64,000 nucleotides of DNA from Wenjunlia vitaminophila DSM 41686 (GTDB taxonomy: Bacteria; Actinomycetota; Actinomycetes; Streptomycetales; Streptomycetaceae). Positions 17,092-25,278 of this stretch are shown one piece after another; positions within the stretch are counted from its first letter, which is position 1; every line of letters begins with the position of its first letter. The notes beneath the pieces are model-generated. The model was given only the letters and a program-made list of their open reading frames with translations, ran no database searches and had not been told where the DNA came from. A program made the translations under genes and the position numbers. Location: contig NZ_KB904650.1 of the NCBI RefSeq assembly GCF_000380165.1, positions 1 through 64,000 on the forward strand, given 5' to 3'.

Positions 17092-18006
17092 TCAGAGGGT
17101 CCAGTTCTCCGCTTCCTCCTCCTCGACGCGGGCGGCGAGCCGGCGTTCCGCCTCGGCGAGCACCTGCACGACCCGCAGCCCGAACGACGCGTCGCACGGG
17201 TGCGGCCGGCCGGTCCCCGCGGCCTCGATGAGCGCGTCAGCGGCCCGGCGCAACGCGGCGACCGGGTCGCGGAGGCCCTCCGGCATCGTGGTGACGCCCG
17301 ACTCGCCGCGGAACTCGAACTCGATGGGCGACGAGGCGGCGGGCGGCGCGGTGAGGCTCAGCATCGAGGAGCTCAGGGCCCCGCCGGAGTGCCGGACGGT
17401 CAGGTGGGTGGTGTCGCGGGGCCCGCGGGCGGCGGTGACCTCCTCGGCGTCCCCGAGCACCGGCAGCAGCACCGACAGGGCGTGCGGGCCCAGGTCCCAC
17501 AGCGCGCCCTTCTCCCGCCGCCACGGCGAGTCGGCGAACTCGCTCTCCCCGGAGAACACCGAACTGACGTAGGTGGTGCGGGCCGTGAACCAGCCACCGG
17601 CCGCGGCCTGTTCCGTCACCCACGCCTCACACTCCTCGATGAAGCGCAGGGTGAAGAACACCACGGAGGCCACACCCGCGGCCTCGCACGCGTCAACCAC
17701 CCTCCGGGAATCCGGCACGCCGAGCGCGAGCGGTTTGTCCAGCAGCAGGTGGCACCCCGCGGCGGCGGCGCGCTCGGCCAGGTCGGCCTGTATCCGCGGG
17801 GGCAGGGCGACGGCGACCGCGTCCACCTCGTCCAACAGGCGGTCCAGGTCCTCGTAGGGGCGTACCCCGAACTCGGCGGCGAGCGCGCCCGCCGCTTCCG
17901 GGCGGCGCCCCCACACCCCGACGAACTCCAGGTCCTGGTGCTGGTGGAGGGCCGGAGCGTGGGCGATCCTCGCCCAGGGGCCGGTGCCGAGCAGTCCGAT
18001 GCGCAC
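17092..18006 (-). CDS. Gfo/Idh/MocA family NAD(P)-dependent oxidoreductase
   Basis: A 304-residue dehydrogenase. The N-terminal VRIGLLGTGPWARIAHAPAL is the GxGxxG nucleotide-binding loop. HLLLDKPLALGV contains the conserved Lys-Pro of the family, here preceded by Asp rather than the usual Glu. WDLGPHALSVLLPVLG holds the conserved Asp and His of the catalytic region. GTG 18006 follows GAGAGG. It could oxidise a sugar or inositol upstream of the neighbouring keto-deoxy-sugar-acid enzymes, but it has its own terminator and promoter, so the link is circumstantial. Confidence 0.85.
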   Translation of the reverse strand: MRIGLLGTGPWARIAHAPALHQHQDLEFVGVWGRRPEAAGALAAEFGVRPYEDLDRLLDEVDAVAVALPPRIQADLAERAAAAGCHLLLDKPLALGVPDSRRVVDACEAAGVASVVFFTLRFIEECEAWVTEQAAAGGWFTARTTYVSSVFSGESEFADSPWRREKGALWDLGPHALSVLLPVLGDAEEVTAARGPRDTTHLTVRHSGGALSSSMLSLTAPPAASSPIEFEFRGESGVTTMPEGLRDPVAALRRAADALIEAAGTGRPHPCDASFGLRVVQVLAEAERRLAARVEEEEAENWTL

Positions 18007-18258
18007 GCTGTCACCTCTCGTTGTACGGCTTGTCCCGGGGGGCATCGTTTGTCACACCGTCCCCCCACGTCAACGCGGTGCGCTCCGGTCACCACCGGGC
18101 GGTCCGAGGGACCGGCGACCCGGTGATCCACCAACACCCACGGACATGGCCGACTTCTGCGACATGCCCGCCTTCCGCACGGGACAGGCTACAGACGGGG
18201 CAGGGGCACCGGGTGACGGGGATCACCTGGGGCGCTGGCCCCAGGAGGAGGACCGGGT

Positions 18259-18675
18259 ATGTCCCATCACCTCGACATCCGGCTGAACCACCGGTCCGAC
18301 GGCACCGTGTACGCACGGCTGTCCGGGGAGCTGGACTACGGCAACGGCTCCGCGTTGGTGACCAAGCTCACCGACGCGGTGGGCGCGGGCCACCAACTGC
18401 TCCTGCTCGACCTGACCGGACTGTACTTCTGCGACTCCTACGGCCTGGCCTGCCTGCTGGGCCTGCGCTCCCTGGCGACCGGCCGGGGCGCCACCCTCCG
18501 CGTCGTCGGCGCCTCCCGCCAACCGCTGCGGGTACTGCGGACCACCGGCACCTACCAGCTCCTCGCCGGACCCGAACCGGCCCGGGACCACGGCTCCGGC
18601 CGGGCCGCGGACCAGGGTCCCCGCCGGGAGCCCCGCCCGCAGGACGAACCCGCCCCGGACACTCCGGCGGTCTGA
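18259..18675 (+). CDS. STAS domain anti-sigma factor antagonist
   Basis: A 138-residue protein whose first ~100 residues form a SpoIIAA-like STAS domain: VYARLSGELDYGN, LLLLDLTGLYFCDSYGLACLLGL with the phosphorylatable Ser equivalent in CDSYG, and GATLRVVGASRQPLRVLRTTG. The last ~35 residues are a charged disordered tail. AGGAGGAGG lies before ATG 18259. Such proteins bind an anti-sigma kinase and free a sigma factor when unphosphorylated. No kinase or sigma gene is adjacent, so the partner is elsewhere. Confidence 0.87.
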   Translation: MSHHLDIRLNHRSDGTVYARLSGELDYGNGSALVTKLTDAVGAGHQLLLLDLTGLYFCDSYGLACLLGLRSLATGRGATLRVVGASRQPLRVLRTTGTYQLLAGPEPARDHGSGRAADQGPRREPRPQDEPAPDTPAV

Positions 18676-18751
18676 GCGGCCACCGCGTGGTGGCAGCACA
18701 ACCTTTCGGTGCCCTGGGGAGTCAGCCAGGTCCCTACCATTCGGAGGTTCC

Positions 18752-20167
18752 GTGCGCCAGAGACCCATAGCGGCAGCCACTGTGACAGCCGCCTGCCTGC
18801 TCTCCCTCGTCACCGCCCAGAACGCGGCCCAGGCCGACCAGGCCGCCCCCAAGAACGCTTCCCTCAGCGACGACTTCAACGGTGACGGCTACGTGGACCT
18901 GGCCGTGGCCACCCCGAACGCCACCGTCGCCGGGCACGCCGACGCCGGTTCCGTCGTCGTCACCTACGGAACGGCCGCGGGCATCGACGCCACCAAACGC
19001 ACCACGCTGACCCAGAACACCGCCGGCTTCCCGGGCGCCGCGGAGGCCGGGGACCGCTTCGGCGCCAGCGTCACCAGCGCCGACCTGGACGGCGACGGCT
19101 ACGCCGACCTGATCGTGGGCTCCCCCGGCGAGGACCTCAACGTCCCCAGCGACCAGGGCTCCCTCGGCGTCGTCTGGGGTGGTCCGGACGGACTCACCGG
19201 AGGCACCGCCTTCCTCGAACCCGACCGCACCGTGGGCGCCGGCTTCGGCCGGGGCCTCGCCACCGGCGACTTCGACGGGGACGGCCACCAGGACATGGCC
19301 GTCCTCACCGCGACCCAGCTCTTCGTGTTCTCCGGGGTCACCCGGCAGGGCGCCACCTCCCTGAAGGAGGTCCCCGGGCCCGGCGGCGGGCCGGCCTTCC
19401 AGGGCGTCACCGTCAACGACGCGGCGGCCGGCGAGATCAACGGCTTCCCCCAGGAGGACCTGGTCGTCTTCGGCACCTCGGGCGCCACCCCGTACACCGG
19501 GTACTTCAAGGGCACCTCGAACGGGCTGGTCTTCCAACGGGACCTGGCGGCCGGGCCCGTCGGTGACATCGGCGGCGACGTCAACGACGACGGCTTCATC
19601 GACCTCGTCGTCGGCCAACCGGACGCCAACCAGGGCGCGGGGCAGGTCGAGGTCTGGCTCGGCGACACCAACGGCCCCTCCAACCAGGGCGTCGGGCTGG
19701 TGCACACCCAGGCCAGCCTGGGCATCGGCACCAACGAGCCGGGCGACCGGTTCGGGGCCTCCGTCTCCGTCGGCGACGTGAACCAGGACGGCCTCCCGGA
19801 CATCGCCGTGGGCGCCCCCGGTGAGGACGTCGGAACGACGGCCGACGCCGGCAGCGTGGTGCTGATCAGGAGCGCCGGGCCCAACCCGCCCACCGCCCAG
19901 TCGTTCCACCAGGGCACCACGGGCGTCCCCGGGACCGTCGAGGCCGGGGACAGGTTCGGGCAGGCGGTCCGCCTGTACGACGCCAACGGGGACGGCCGGC
20001 GCGACCTCGCCGTCACGGCCCCGTACGAGGACGCCGGGAACGGCGCCGTGTGGGTGCTCCCGGGCACCACCACCGGAGTCACCGCCACCGGGTCCCGGTC
20101 CTACGACCCGGTCGACTTCGGCCTCACCTTCACCGGCAACCGTTTCGGCTCCGTCCTCAACCACTGA
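18752..20167 (+). CDS. Secreted FG-GAP/VCBS repeat (integrin-alpha-like) protein
   Basis: A 471-residue exported protein with a Sec signal (about residues 1-29, ending AAQADQAAP). It has a chain of about seven FG-GAP repeats, each carrying a calcium-binding loop of the DxDxDG kind: DFNGDGYVDLAVATP, DLDGDGYADLIVGSPGEDL, DFDGDGHQDMAVL, DVNDDGFIDLVVGQP, DVNQDGLPDIAVGAPGED, DANGDGRRDLAVTAPYED. The predicted fold is a beta-propeller with GDRFGASV motifs. There is no enzyme domain or cell-wall anchor. GTG 18752 follows GGAGG by about five bases. Adhesion or matrix binding is typical for the fold but undetermined here. Confidence 0.87.
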   Translation: MRQRPIAAATVTAACLLSLVTAQNAAQADQAAPKNASLSDDFNGDGYVDLAVATPNATVAGHADAGSVVVTYGTAAGIDATKRTTLTQNTAGFPGAAEAGDRFGASVTSADLDGDGYADLIVGSPGEDLNVPSDQGSLGVVWGGPDGLTGGTAFLEPDRTVGAGFGRGLATGDFDGDGHQDMAVLTATQLFVFSGVTRQGATSLKEVPGPGGGPAFQGVTVNDAAAGEINGFPQEDLVVFGTSGATPYTGYFKGTSNGLVFQRDLAAGPVGDIGGDVNDDGFIDLVVGQPDANQGAGQVEVWLGDTNGPSNQGVGLVHTQASLGIGTNEPGDRFGASVSVGDVNQDGLPDIAVGAPGEDVGTTADAGSVVLIRSAGPNPPTAQSFHQGTTGVPGTVEAGDRFGQAVRLYDANGDGRRDLAVTAPYEDAGNGAVWVLPGTTTGVTATGSRSYDPVDFGLTFTGNRFGSVLNH

Positions 20168-20190
20168 GACCGGACACCATCCGTACGCCT

Positions 20191-20227
20191 CCGTGCCGCG
20201 AGCCCCCCGACCGGGCCCGCGGCACGG
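20191..20227 (+). terminator. Terminator of the FG-GAP gene
   Basis: CCGTGCCGCG (20191-20200) pairs perfectly with CGCGGCACGG (20218-20227), 23 bases after the stop codon. Confidence 0.75.
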
Positions 20228-20238
20228 TCACTCCTGAG

Positions 20239-20253
20239 CTGACGCTACGTCAG
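20239..20253. promoter_or_regulatory. Short inverted repeat upstream of the second XRE-type regulator
   Basis: CTGACG-cta-CGTCAG (20239-20253), a perfect six-base dyad between the FG-GAP terminator and the regulator start at 20386. It may be an operator; nothing identifies the binding protein. Confidence 0.35.
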
Positions 20254-20385
20254 TGATCAGCGCACACGCCGCCGTACCGCCACACGGGTGACACCGTTCG
20301 CGTTCCGGGGCCCGCGGGTGCCACCCGGCGTTACGGTGCCGGCGTCTTCGCGCGCACGCGATGGAACGAGGCACGGGACGGGCGG

Positions 20386-21714
20386 ATGGACATGCCGGCA
20401 CCCAACACGGCCCTGCGACTGCTGTACCTGGAGAGCGGCTGGACGATGCGCCAGTTCGCCCAGGAGGTCAACCGCGTCGGCACCGAGCGGGGCACTCCGC
20501 TGCGGTACCGGGAGCCCTCGGTCCACCAGTGGCTCGCCGGGCACCTGCCGAGGGAGTCGGCCCGCCCGGTGGTCCTGGAGGCCCTCTCCCGCCGGCTGCG
20601 CCGCCCGGTCACCCACGCCGAGGCCGGATTCCCCCGCTCCTCCGGGGCGGCGCACGCGGGTACCGTGGAAGGACTCATCGACCTCGGGAGCCAGGACATG
20701 GACCCGTCCCGTCGCACCGTGCTCGGCGCCAGCCTCTTCTCCGCGGCGCTCGCCGTCCCGGACTGGCCCGACCTGGTGGGCCGCGCGGAGGCCGTGCGGA
20801 CCGGTCGGGCGCAGCGGATCGGGGAGCCGGACGTGCGGGTGGTCTCGACGTTCAGCGAGCGCATCTCGGAGCTCGACGACGAGTTCGGCGGGCGGTACGC
20901 GCGCCCGATGGCCGCGGCGTTCCTGGTCAACACCGTCGCCCCGTACCTGCGCGCCGAGGCGGCGGAGCCGGTGCGCAAGCAGATGCTGTCCGCCGCGTCC
21001 TACCTGTGTTACCTCACCGGGTACATGGCGGTGGACGAGGGCAGCCACGGACTGGCCCAGCGGTACTACGTCAAGGCGCTCGAGCTGGCCGGGGCCGGGG
21101 AGGACCACCTGGCCTACTGCACCACCCTGCGGGTCATGAGCGTGCAGGCGGTGGACCTGGGGCACGGCCGGACGGCCAAGCGGCTGGCGGACGCCGCAAG
21201 TGCCGCCTGGCCGGAGGCGGAGCCGCGCCGGAGGGCCTCGCTGGCCGGGCAGCGGGCGCACGCCTGCGCCGCGGTGGGTGACCGCGGGGCCGCGTGGAAG
21301 CACCTGGGGGAAGCGGAGGCGGCGCTGGAGCGGGCCGACTCCCCGCCCAGGCTGTTCGCCTCCTACGACCAGGCGGCGCTCCAGTACCACCTCGGACAGG
21401 TCCACCACGCGCTCGGTGACCTGCCCCGGGCGGTGCGGGCGATGAAGGAGTCCGACCGGCTGTGCTGCTCCACGCACCGCCGCGGCAGGGTGAAGGAACG
21501 CAACACGCTCGCCGAGTACCAGCTCCAGTTCGGCCACCTGGAGGCGGCCTGCGCCACCTGGCACGCGTCGTTGGACGAGTACCCCCTGGTGCGCAGCGGG
21601 CGGGTGGACCGGCAGATGGCGACCATGGTCCGCCTGCTGCGGCCGCACCTGGGGAACGCCAGGGCCCGCGAACTCTACGAGCGCGCCCGGGGGCACCTGG
21701 CGCGTCCCGCCTGA
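20386..21714 (+). CDS. XRE-like regulator with TPR-like C-terminal region (paralogue of 2962-4434)
   Basis: A 442-residue protein. An N-terminal helix-turn-helix (MRQFAQEVNRVGTERG ... PSVHQWLAGHLP) is followed by a linker containing a Ser/Arg segment with LGASLFSAALAVPDWP, then helical repeats (ANTVAPYLR, GLAQRYYVKALELAGAG, LGHGRTAKRLADAA, HLGEAEAALERA, HLGQVHHALGDLPRAVRAMKES). The LGASLFSAALA stretch is hydrophobic but short and is also found in soluble Streptomyces homologues. ATG 20386 and a downstream ATG (20392) are both possible. Function unknown; the paired paralogue 16 kb away shares the architecture. Confidence 0.78.
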   Translation: MDMPAPNTALRLLYLESGWTMRQFAQEVNRVGTERGTPLRYREPSVHQWLAGHLPRESARPVVLEALSRRLRRPVTHAEAGFPRSSGAAHAGTVEGLIDLGSQDMDPSRRTVLGASLFSAALAVPDWPDLVGRAEAVRTGRAQRIGEPDVRVVSTFSERISELDDEFGGRYARPMAAAFLVNTVAPYLRAEAAEPVRKQMLSAASYLCYLTGYMAVDEGSHGLAQRYYVKALELAGAGEDHLAYCTTLRVMSVQAVDLGHGRTAKRLADAASAAWPEAEPRRRASLAGQRAHACAAVGDRGAAWKHLGEAEAALERADSPPRLFASYDQAALQYHLGQVHHALGDLPRAVRAMKESDRLCCSTHRRGRVKERNTLAEYQLQFGHLEAACATWHASLDEYPLVRSGRVDRQMATMVRLLRPHLGNARARELYERARGHLARPA

Positions 21715-21722
21715 CGGGCACG

Positions 21723-21761
21723 CCGTGCGGCGGGGCCGGGTCCAGCGGCCCCGCCGCACGG
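21723..21761. terminator. Bidirectional terminator between regulator and amylase genes
   Basis: CCGTGCGGCGGGGCC (21723-21737) and GGCCCCGCCGCACGG (21747-21761) form a perfect 15-bp stem with a nine-base loop between two convergent genes. Confidence 0.85.
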
Positions 21762-21785
21762 GATCGGGACGGGCGGGTCAGCGGT

Positions 21786-23504
21786 TCACGGGCGCCAGGT
21801 GTCGTTGAGGGTCACCAGGCCGCTCGGGGGCACGGTGGCCGAGCGGTTGGCTCCCGACTCCCAGGTCACCGAGGTGCCCTCCTTGCGGACGTACTTGTAC
21901 TGGAACGTGGTGCCCGCGGGGAGTGACACGTCGAGCCGCCACACCGGGTAGGTCGCCGAGGACATGGCCAGCGCGCGGTTCGGGTCCCAGGAGCCGAGCG
22001 AGGGGTGGTCGCCGACGACGAAGATGTTCTGGCCGAGGGTCGTGGTGGCGTTGACGTTGAACGAGGCCCCGGTGGTGGGGTCCGGGTTGCCGCTGCCGTC
22101 CCCCTTGGCGCCGACGTGCAGCGCCACGGCGTCGTTGGCCCCGACGGTCGCGGTGAACGTGCCGTCGCCGCCGACGGTGTAGGTGGTGCCGGTGCAGCCG
22201 CCGCCACTGGTCGGGTCGCCGTGCTGGACGTCGCAGTAGGTGCCGGCGGGCAGCGAGGTCTGGAAGGTACGGGTGATCGGGCCGCCCTCGTGGTTGATGG
22301 CGACGTACGCCTTGTCGCCGCGGCCGAAGGCGATGGCGTCGTTGCCGTTGGACCACCAGTTGGTCACGCCGGTGCCGGCGGAGACGTTGCGGAAGGCGAC
22401 CATGTTGGCGATCTGCCGCCACTTGTGCTGGCACTTCCAGCCGTCGCTGTAGCAGGCGTTGACGTTGCCGCCGTTGGGCGGCCCGGCGTCGCGGTCGCTG
22501 AACTCGTAGCCGCTGTACACGTTGGGCGACCCGTAGGGGTGGGCCAGCATGAACACGTTGGCCAGGGTGTAGGTGGCGCCGTCCTTGTAGCTGAGCGTCT
22601 CGCCGTTGCGCTCGGTGTCCCAGTTGTCCACGAAGGAGCGGGCCTTGCCGCTGGGCAGGTAGCCCCAGCCCTCGCCGTAGTTGCTCAGGTAGGAGAGCTG
22701 CTCGTTGAGGAAGACCCGCTTGAGGTCGCGGGCGTAGCGGAACTCGTCCACGTCCCCGTTGCCGGTGTACTCGTCGGGCTGCACGGCCTCGCCGGGGCCG
22801 TGGATGACCTCCTGGACCCAGTAGCCGCCGTTGGTCCTGGACTTGATCGCGGCGATGTCGCCGGCCGCCATGTGCTTGGCCGCGTCGATCCGGAAGCCGT
22901 CCACGCCGAGCGAGAGCAGGTCGTTGAGGTACCCGGCGATCTTGCCGCGGACGTAGTCGGAGCCGGTGTCCAGGTCGGGGAGGTTCACCAGTTCGCAGTT
23001 CTGGACGTTGTACCGGTCCTGGTAGTTGGTGATCGGGGAGCGGCAGGAGTGGAAGTCCTGGTTCTGGTAGTACCCCGGGTAGTCGTACTTGCTGTACGAC
23101 GAGCCGCCGGTGCCGGTGCCGCTCCCGTTGGCCATGTGGTTGATCACGGCGTCGGCGATGACCTTCACCCCGGCGCCGTGGCAGGTGTTGACCATGTTCT
23201 GGAACGCCGCCCGGTCACCGAGGCGCCCGGCTATCCGGTAGCTGACGGGCTGGTACGAGGTCCACCACTGCCCGCCCTGGATGTGCTCCTGCGGCGGGGA
23301 GACCTCGACGAACCCGTAGCCCTTGGGGCCGAGGGTCTGGGTGCACTCCTTGGCGACGGAGGAGAACGTCCACTGGAACAGGGTGGCGGTGACGTCCCTG
23401 GAGCCGGGTGGGGTGGCGTGGGCGGCCGGTTGGGGCAGCGCGACGACGCCGAGTGCGGCGCCGAGCAGCAGGGTGAACGTTCCCGCGAGAGGTCTGATGG
23501 TCAC
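21786..23504 (-). CDS. Secreted alpha-amylase, GH13 with C-terminal CBM20
   Basis: A 572-residue exported endo-amylase that would cut starch into maltooligosaccharides for the adjacent transporter. Order: Sec signal (about residues 1-30, ending AAHA), GH13 barrel, C-domain, Gly-rich linker, starch-binding CBM20 ([29 protein letters not shown] to the end). Catalytic residues: Asp in GFRIDAAKH, Glu in WVQEVIHG, Asp in FVDNWDTER. The last motif has Trp where many amylases have His (VDNHD). GTG 23504 follows AAGGAG. It is divergent from malE and probably co-regulated by MalR. Confidence 0.93.
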   Translation of the reverse strand: MTIRPLAGTFTLLLGAALGVVALPQPAAHATPPGSRDVTATLFQWTFSSVAKECTQTLGPKGYGFVEVSPPQEHIQGGQWWTSYQPVSYRIAGRLGDRAAFQNMVNTCHGAGVKVIADAVINHMANGSGTGTGGSSYSKYDYPGYYQNQDFHSCRSPITNYQDRYNVQNCELVNLPDLDTGSDYVRGKIAGYLNDLLSLGVDGFRIDAAKHMAAGDIAAIKSRTNGGYWVQEVIHGPGEAVQPDEYTGNGDVDEFRYARDLKRVFLNEQLSYLSNYGEGWGYLPSGKARSFVDNWDTERNGETLSYKDGATYTLANVFMLAHPYGSPNVYSGYEFSDRDAGPPNGGNVNACYSDGWKCQHKWRQIANMVAFRNVSAGTGVTNWWSNGNDAIAFGRGDKAYVAINHEGGPITRTFQTSLPAGTYCDVQHGDPTSGGGCTGTTYTVGGDGTFTATVGANDAVALHVGAKGDGSGNPDPTTGASFNVNATTTLGQNIFVVGDHPSLGSWDPNRALAMSSATYPVWRLDVSLPAGTTFQYKYVRKEGTSVTWESGANRSATVPPSGLVTLNDTWRP

Positions 23505-23540
23505 GGTGTCTCCTTGGCGGAGGTACGGGTGACGGATCAG

Positions 23541-23591
23541 CCTGCAAGGCGACGCGCCGCGCCTGTAAGGCCACTGGCAGATCTTGCGAAG
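23541..23591. promoter_or_regulatory. CTTGCAG-type operator sites on the amylase side
   Basis: CCTGCAAGGC (23541-23550), CCTGTAAGG (23562-23570) and CTTGCGAAG (23583-23591) are related words in the amylase promoter region. On the amylase sense strand the first reads CTTGCAG, which I associate with Streptomyces MalR target motifs (from memory). Confidence 0.5.
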
Positions 23592-23762
23592 ACTGTCGCC
23601 GACATGGCGACAATGTGGTCGCATGGAGACGCTAGGGCGACGTTCCTGGGCCGTCAATACTCCTCGCACGCGCAAGTTCCCCACCGACAGGAACCGTTGC
23701 CGCAACGGGATTCGGCGCATGTGGCCGGTTCTCCTCACGGTCCGTCAACGCGCCCGAGAATT

Positions 23763-23803
23763 CCTTGCAAGGTCTTTCACAAGGACGGCAAACGAGGTAC
23801 CTT
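23763..23803 (+). promoter_or_regulatory. malE promoter with palindromic operator
   Basis: The perfect palindrome CCTTGCAAGG (23763-23772) sits immediately upstream of a candidate promoter: TTTCAC (23775-23780), a 17-base spacer, then TACCTT (23798-23803). LacI-family regulators bind central-CG or GC palindromes of this sort; MalR encoded downstream is the obvious candidate. Confidence 0.55.
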
Positions 23804-23847
23804 CCTCGGCAGCCCGAGGTCGGGTCAGCCTCACCAAGGAGTTACCC

Positions 23848-25137
23848 ATGCGACGTGGCATATCGATCCTGGCAGCGGTGGCCGCCCTGAGCCTCGCGGC
23901 CACCGCCTGCGGCTCAGACGACGACGGCGACAAGGCGGCCGAGGCCAAGAACCCCGCGGACGTGTCCGGCACCATCACCTGGTGGGACACGTCGGATGCC
24001 ACCAACGAGGCGCCCGCCTACAAGGAGCTGATCAAACAGTTCGAGACGAAGTACCCGAAGATCAAGGTGAAGTACACCAACGTGCCCTTCGCCGACGCCG
24101 AGCAGAAGTTCAAGACCGCGGCGCAGAGCGGCAAGGGCGCGCCCGACGTGATGCGCGCCGACGTCGGCTGGACCCCCGGGTTCGCCGCCAACCAGTACCT
24201 GGCCCCGCTGGACGGCACCCCCGCGCTGAAGGACACCGGCGACTTCCTCACCGGTCCCCTCTCCGGCGCCACCTTCAACGACAAGACCTACGGCGTCCCG
24301 CAGGTCACCGACGCCCTCGGCCTGCTGTACAACAAGGACCTGTTCGCCAAGGCCGGCGTCACCTCCCCGCCGACCACCTGGGACGAGCTCAAGCAGACCG
24401 CCGAGAAGATCAAGAAGAAGACCGGCGCCGACGGCATCTACCTCAACCCGGACAGCTACTTCGCGCTGCCGTTCGTCTGGGGCGAGGGCGGCGGCATGCT
24501 GGACACCGAGGCCAAGAAGATCCTGGTCAACACGGAGGAGTCGGTGCGCGGCGTCGAGGTGGTCAAGGACCTGATCGACTCCGGGGTCGCGGTGAAGCCG
24601 GACTTCACCGACGGCTACAACAACATGCAGGCGTCGTTCAAGAACGGCGACGTCGCCATGGTGATCAACGGCCCGTGGTCGGTCGCCGACGACCTCAGCG
24701 GCAAGGCGTTCAAGGACAAGGCCAACCTCGGGATCGCCCCGGTCCCGGCCGGTTCCAAGGCCAGTGCCTCCCCGGTCGGCGGCCACAACCTGGTGGCCTA
24801 CGCCGGTTCCGGGAACCTCCAGGCGTCCTACCTGTTCATCGAGTTCATGACGTCGTCGTCGAGCCAGGAGTTCATCTCCGACAAGCTCGGCACCCTGCCG
24901 ACCCGGACCTCGGCCTACACCACCAAGGTCACCTCCGACCCGGTGAAGGCGGCGTTCCAGAAGGTGCTGGAGAAGGCCCAGCCCCGACCCACGGTGCCCG
25001 GGACCGGTGACCTGTTCACCGTGTGGACCCAGAACTACATCAAGATCCTCGGCGGTTCCTCCTCACCCAGCGAGGGGCTGGACGACACCGCGGACCAGTG
25101 GAAGCAGCAGGTGCTGAAGGACTACTCCACGAAGTAG
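23848..25137 (+). CDS. malE: Maltose/maltooligosaccharide ABC transporter binding lipoprotein MalE
   Basis: A 429-residue extracytoplasmic solute-binding protein of family 1. The signal ends with the lipobox LAATAC, giving lipidated Cys21 at the membrane surface. TITWWDTSDATNE, QVTDALGLLYNKDLFAKAGVTSPPTTWDEL and FKNGDVAMVINGPWSV are typical for the family. AAGGAG (23835-23840) precedes ATG 23848. It heads the malE-malF-malG-aglA-malR cluster. As in Streptomyces, no ATPase gene is present, so a shared MsiK-type ATPase elsewhere is expected. Confidence 0.94.
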   Translation: MRRGISILAAVAALSLAATACGSDDDGDKAAEAKNPADVSGTITWWDTSDATNEAPAYKELIKQFETKYPKIKVKYTNVPFADAEQKFKTAAQSGKGAPDVMRADVGWTPGFAANQYLAPLDGTPALKDTGDFLTGPLSGATFNDKTYGVPQVTDALGLLYNKDLFAKAGVTSPPTTWDELKQTAEKIKKKTGADGIYLNPDSYFALPFVWGEGGGMLDTEAKKILVNTEESVRGVEVVKDLIDSGVAVKPDFTDGYNNMQASFKNGDVAMVINGPWSVADDLSGKAFKDKANLGIAPVPAGSKASASPVGGHNLVAYAGSGNLQASYLFIEFMTSSSSQEFISDKLGTLPTRTSAYTTKVTSDPVKAAFQKVLEKAQPRPTVPGTGDLFTVWTQNYIKILGGSSSPSEGLDDTADQWKQQVLKDYSTK

Positions 25138-25149
25138 TCCCTCCCCGCT

Positions 25150-25208
25150 CCGGTCCGGCCGGCCGGGAGTCCGTCCGCGGGCTCCACGCGCCCGGCCGGC
25201 CGGGCCGG
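25150..25208 (+). other. Large intercistronic hairpin between malE and malF
   Basis: An 18-base arm at 25150-25167 (CCGG followed by TCCGGCCGGCCGGG) pairs at 17 of 18 positions with 25191-25208. It lies 13 bases after the malE stop. It may attenuate transcription into malF or protect the malE mRNA, giving more binding protein than permease. Confidence 0.65.
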
Positions 25209-25278
25209 TTCCCCCGTCACCACGGAGCGACGCGCCCACAGTCCGCAGACAGCCAGCACAGCGAGAGGCGGCCCCTCG

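Noticed and set aside
22005-25010. 1001-codon plus-strand frame spanning amylase and malE
   Set aside because: It overlaps the well-supported amylase (antisense) and malE (other frame) genes and encodes no recognisable protein.
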